From the NCBI GenBank assembly GCA_022885665.1, contig JAGQDJ010000135.1, positions 243,573 through 307,572 on the forward strand: DNA of 64,000 nt, read 5' to 3'. The stretch is from Triops longicaudatus (Eukaryota; Arthropoda; Branchiopoda; Notostraca; Triopsidae). Made by a program: the position numbers and the translations under genes. A model generated the notes under the pieces. That model made no database searches. It saw only the letters and a list, made by a program, of their open reading frames with translations, and was not told the DNA's origin. This document shows positions 61,901 to 64,000 of this stretch, in pieces (the stretch's first letter is position 1; every line of letters starts with the position of its first letter).

Positions 61901-63904
61901 ACCAATTTAGAATGCTGCATGTATTAATATTTACGAAAGATTACAAGTCACAAGAGGCTCTTACCTCCGTATTTGATTTCTTGTTTACAAGAACTTCTTG
62001 AATGAAGAAATCAAGAATTTTGATTCCTTGTGAACATATGTTATGTGAAAAGTGACAGTGAAGCCGACAACTTTGAAGTTCGATTTCAGGAATAGTATTT
62101 TCAGCAGTAACATTAGTCTCACTTTGCTATTTGTTCTTCCTATTCTTTGTTGTAAATTTAAGACAGCTTCCGTCGATAATGAGTTATAATCATTACATAT
62201 AACGTTCCGACTAGAACACTATCCCTACGCGTAGAACGATCAATAAGACAACAAAAAGAAGAGACCAAGAACGCAGTCTCGTCTTCTCATCATTATTTTT
62301 TTCTGACCTGTACCTGTGGCAGCCTCTTACCCGTAACTTACCTGGTTCCTTCTCTTCCGAACAAGAATAATGCATGAAGGCAAACTACTTTTACTTTCAT
62401 TTCTTTTCACGAGAATGATAAGGACATGACCCCGTTTGATGCAAATCTTGTTAATGCGTATAGCCGTTTTCTGCTCTTCCTCAACTTTTTACGCGCTTGT
62501 CACGCTTAGAATCATTTGCATGAAGCAAATTTGTTGGCATCCAGTGGAATAAATGCACCTATGTTACAATGCTTGAAACGGCCATAAAGCTATTTTCTCA
62601 CTCGATCAATTTTATTTCGAAGCCTATTTTCTCTATTTGACATTTCTTTAAACGCGCAAAAATAAGCCCGTGATTATTGTTCTTTTCGTACTTTCCAAAT
62701 TACGAATGCATTTTATGATTACACGTAACAAATAGCGATAGCTTGTTTTCATTGTTTCTCACATCAAACAGAGGGTCAATCGTTCACTGCTAGAAACGAT
62801 GTGCAAAACTAGAACTATAGTGAACGTTTTGCCTAGGCAACATAAAGAGCTTTGCTGAGAAGTGAAGTGAACCCGTTTTCGACAGAGCTTACAGCTTTTG
62901 TAAAGGTGTAGAGGTCAAAAGTAATTCTCTACCCTTGTCGTATTTCAGCTATTCCGGAAACCCGTGAACTAACTGTATCCCTGTGTACAAAACGGAAAAG
63001 TGTAAAAAAGACTAAAAATGTCAATGACTGCTGTAAAATTCCAAGATAAATGTTTACAATTGACTTCCTTCGAAGCACAGGTTGATCTCAATAAAAAGTG
63101 ATAGGCTATTAATATTTTATGCTAGTAAACACCACACATACGCACGTGGTACTAAGAAATTTACATCTCCCACTATTTTACAATTCCGTTCGTAATATGG
63201 CATTCTGATACATAATCACCAAAATGGTCATTTTAGTGCATACATACATAAAAATGACCAAGACTCAAGAGACACGTTTCTGTTTCCACGTGTAGCTTGA
63301 GTCAGGGCAAAAGTGGCTTAAGTCATAAACATGAAATATCCTTCGTGATAAGCGTTACACAAAAACTGGGAAGAAAATATGTAACTGATAAAATGTCAAG
63401 CCACAGTCGAAAGTCAATATGTTTTCATGGGACCTTATGCACCTATATTATGAAGCATTAGCGTAAGGGTCCATGGAGTGTTTTGATATCCTAGGGTCGA
63501 CCTCTAGAAAACACGTGATGTCAGGGCCACGTGCAGTAAAAAGATCTTGTTACCATAAGGCCGTACCCCAGGGTTTTGACTCGGGCGGAGCTACGGAAGT
63601 ACTAAGGGTGTTTTATTAAGCATTTTTTGACAGTTAGTAGACGTCTATGCTCACCGTTATAAAACTAACATACCGGGGGAGAGCAATACCCAATACCCCC
63701 CTTTGCACGGGGGTGCTTGTTACGATCTAATACCCTAAAATATTTAACGCATGCAACCGCTCAGCTAACCATTCGTGAAACTGAAATTGGCGCCGTGGGG
63801 TTTATTACTTCCTTTTAAATTGAAAGCTTGCAAGCTCCACGCACTCTAGCGGCAAGGAAAGTAAATATGAAGAATACGGCTCTACTTGACCATAGAGTTA
63901 ATAA

Positions 63905-64000
63905 ACAGAGGCGGCGCCAGGGGGGTGACCGTGGTGTCCATACACACCACGTCGGGGAATTGCTGAACCCCGTCGGGGAAGGCCAAAAATGGGTGTCGGG
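63905..64000. repeat. Possible edge of a GC-rich repetitive element
   Basis: The final 96 bases carry GCGGCGCCAGGGGGGTG, a hairpin GTGGTGT-CCATAC-ACACCAC, and CGTCGGGGAA twice, in contrast to the AT-rich DNA before it. Similar G-rich wording is common at the ends of dispersed elements in invertebrate genomes. The assignment is by resemblance only, and the element would continue outside the window. Confidence 0.3.

Larger units (their letters stand above)
57161..64000. other. Intergenic region to window end, no gene recognised
   Basis: About 6.8 kb of AT-rich DNA without an open frame showing a known domain. An ATTT/ATTATTT-rich stretch lies at 58851-58902. The last 550 bases are richer in G and C, with C5/G5 hairpins and short direct repeats. 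They may be the edge of a repetitive element running out of the window. Confidence 0.4.

Noticed and set aside
1..64000. tRNA, rRNA, CRISPR array, prokaryotic operon or intact transposon
   Set aside because: I looked for the tRNA B-box (GGTTCGANTCC), regular spacer-repeat arrays, and transposase or reverse-transcriptase wording in the open frames, and found none that hold up.

Overview
The window is eukaryotic, animal nuclear DNA. Coding exons are split by GT-AG introns, the background is AT-rich, the exons are clearly richer in GC, and most of the sequence is non-coding. The encoded proteins look most like those of arthropods or another protostome. This rests on the BCKDHB wording around positions 200-210 and 320-380 and on the TENT5 C-terminal half. 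I cannot name the species.

Three genes can be read with good support. (1) On the minus strand, 3392-16059: a five-exon rhodopsin-class GPCR of 574 residues that looks prostanoid-receptor-like, with a 9.5 kb first intron. (2) On the plus strand, 28671-30423: an eight-exon gene for the beta subunit of the mitochondrial branched-chain 2-oxoacid dehydrogenase (BCKDHB, 380 residues). All its introns are 68-161 bp and all splice phases agree. (3) On the plus strand, 51778-53646: a long GC-rich coding exon for a TENT5 (FAM46) non-canonical poly(A) polymerase. A possible upstream coding exon lies at 40438-40491, about 11 kb away, and the 3' UTR is probably long.

A fourth, unidentified minus-strand gene is suggested at 18614-19819. 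Three consecutive exon candidates join in phase: a membrane segment, then a cytoplasmic-looking tail and a stop. The frame breaks at the 5' side of the membrane exon. Its upstream exons were not found.

The rest is intron and intergenic DNA: 1-3391, 16060-18613, 19820-28670, 30424-40437, 40492-51702 and 57161-64000. It contains a nearly perfect 137 bp direct repeat pair inside the GPCR intron, small AT-rich tandem repeats, long poly-C and poly-G tracts, and several perfect inverted repeats. I see no rRNA, tRNA, CRISPR array or intact transposon. The genes have no evident shared pathway: one is a cell-surface receptor, one a mitochondrial catabolic enzyme and one a cytoplasmic mRNA-tailing enzyme. 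Nothing here behaves like an operon or gene cluster.
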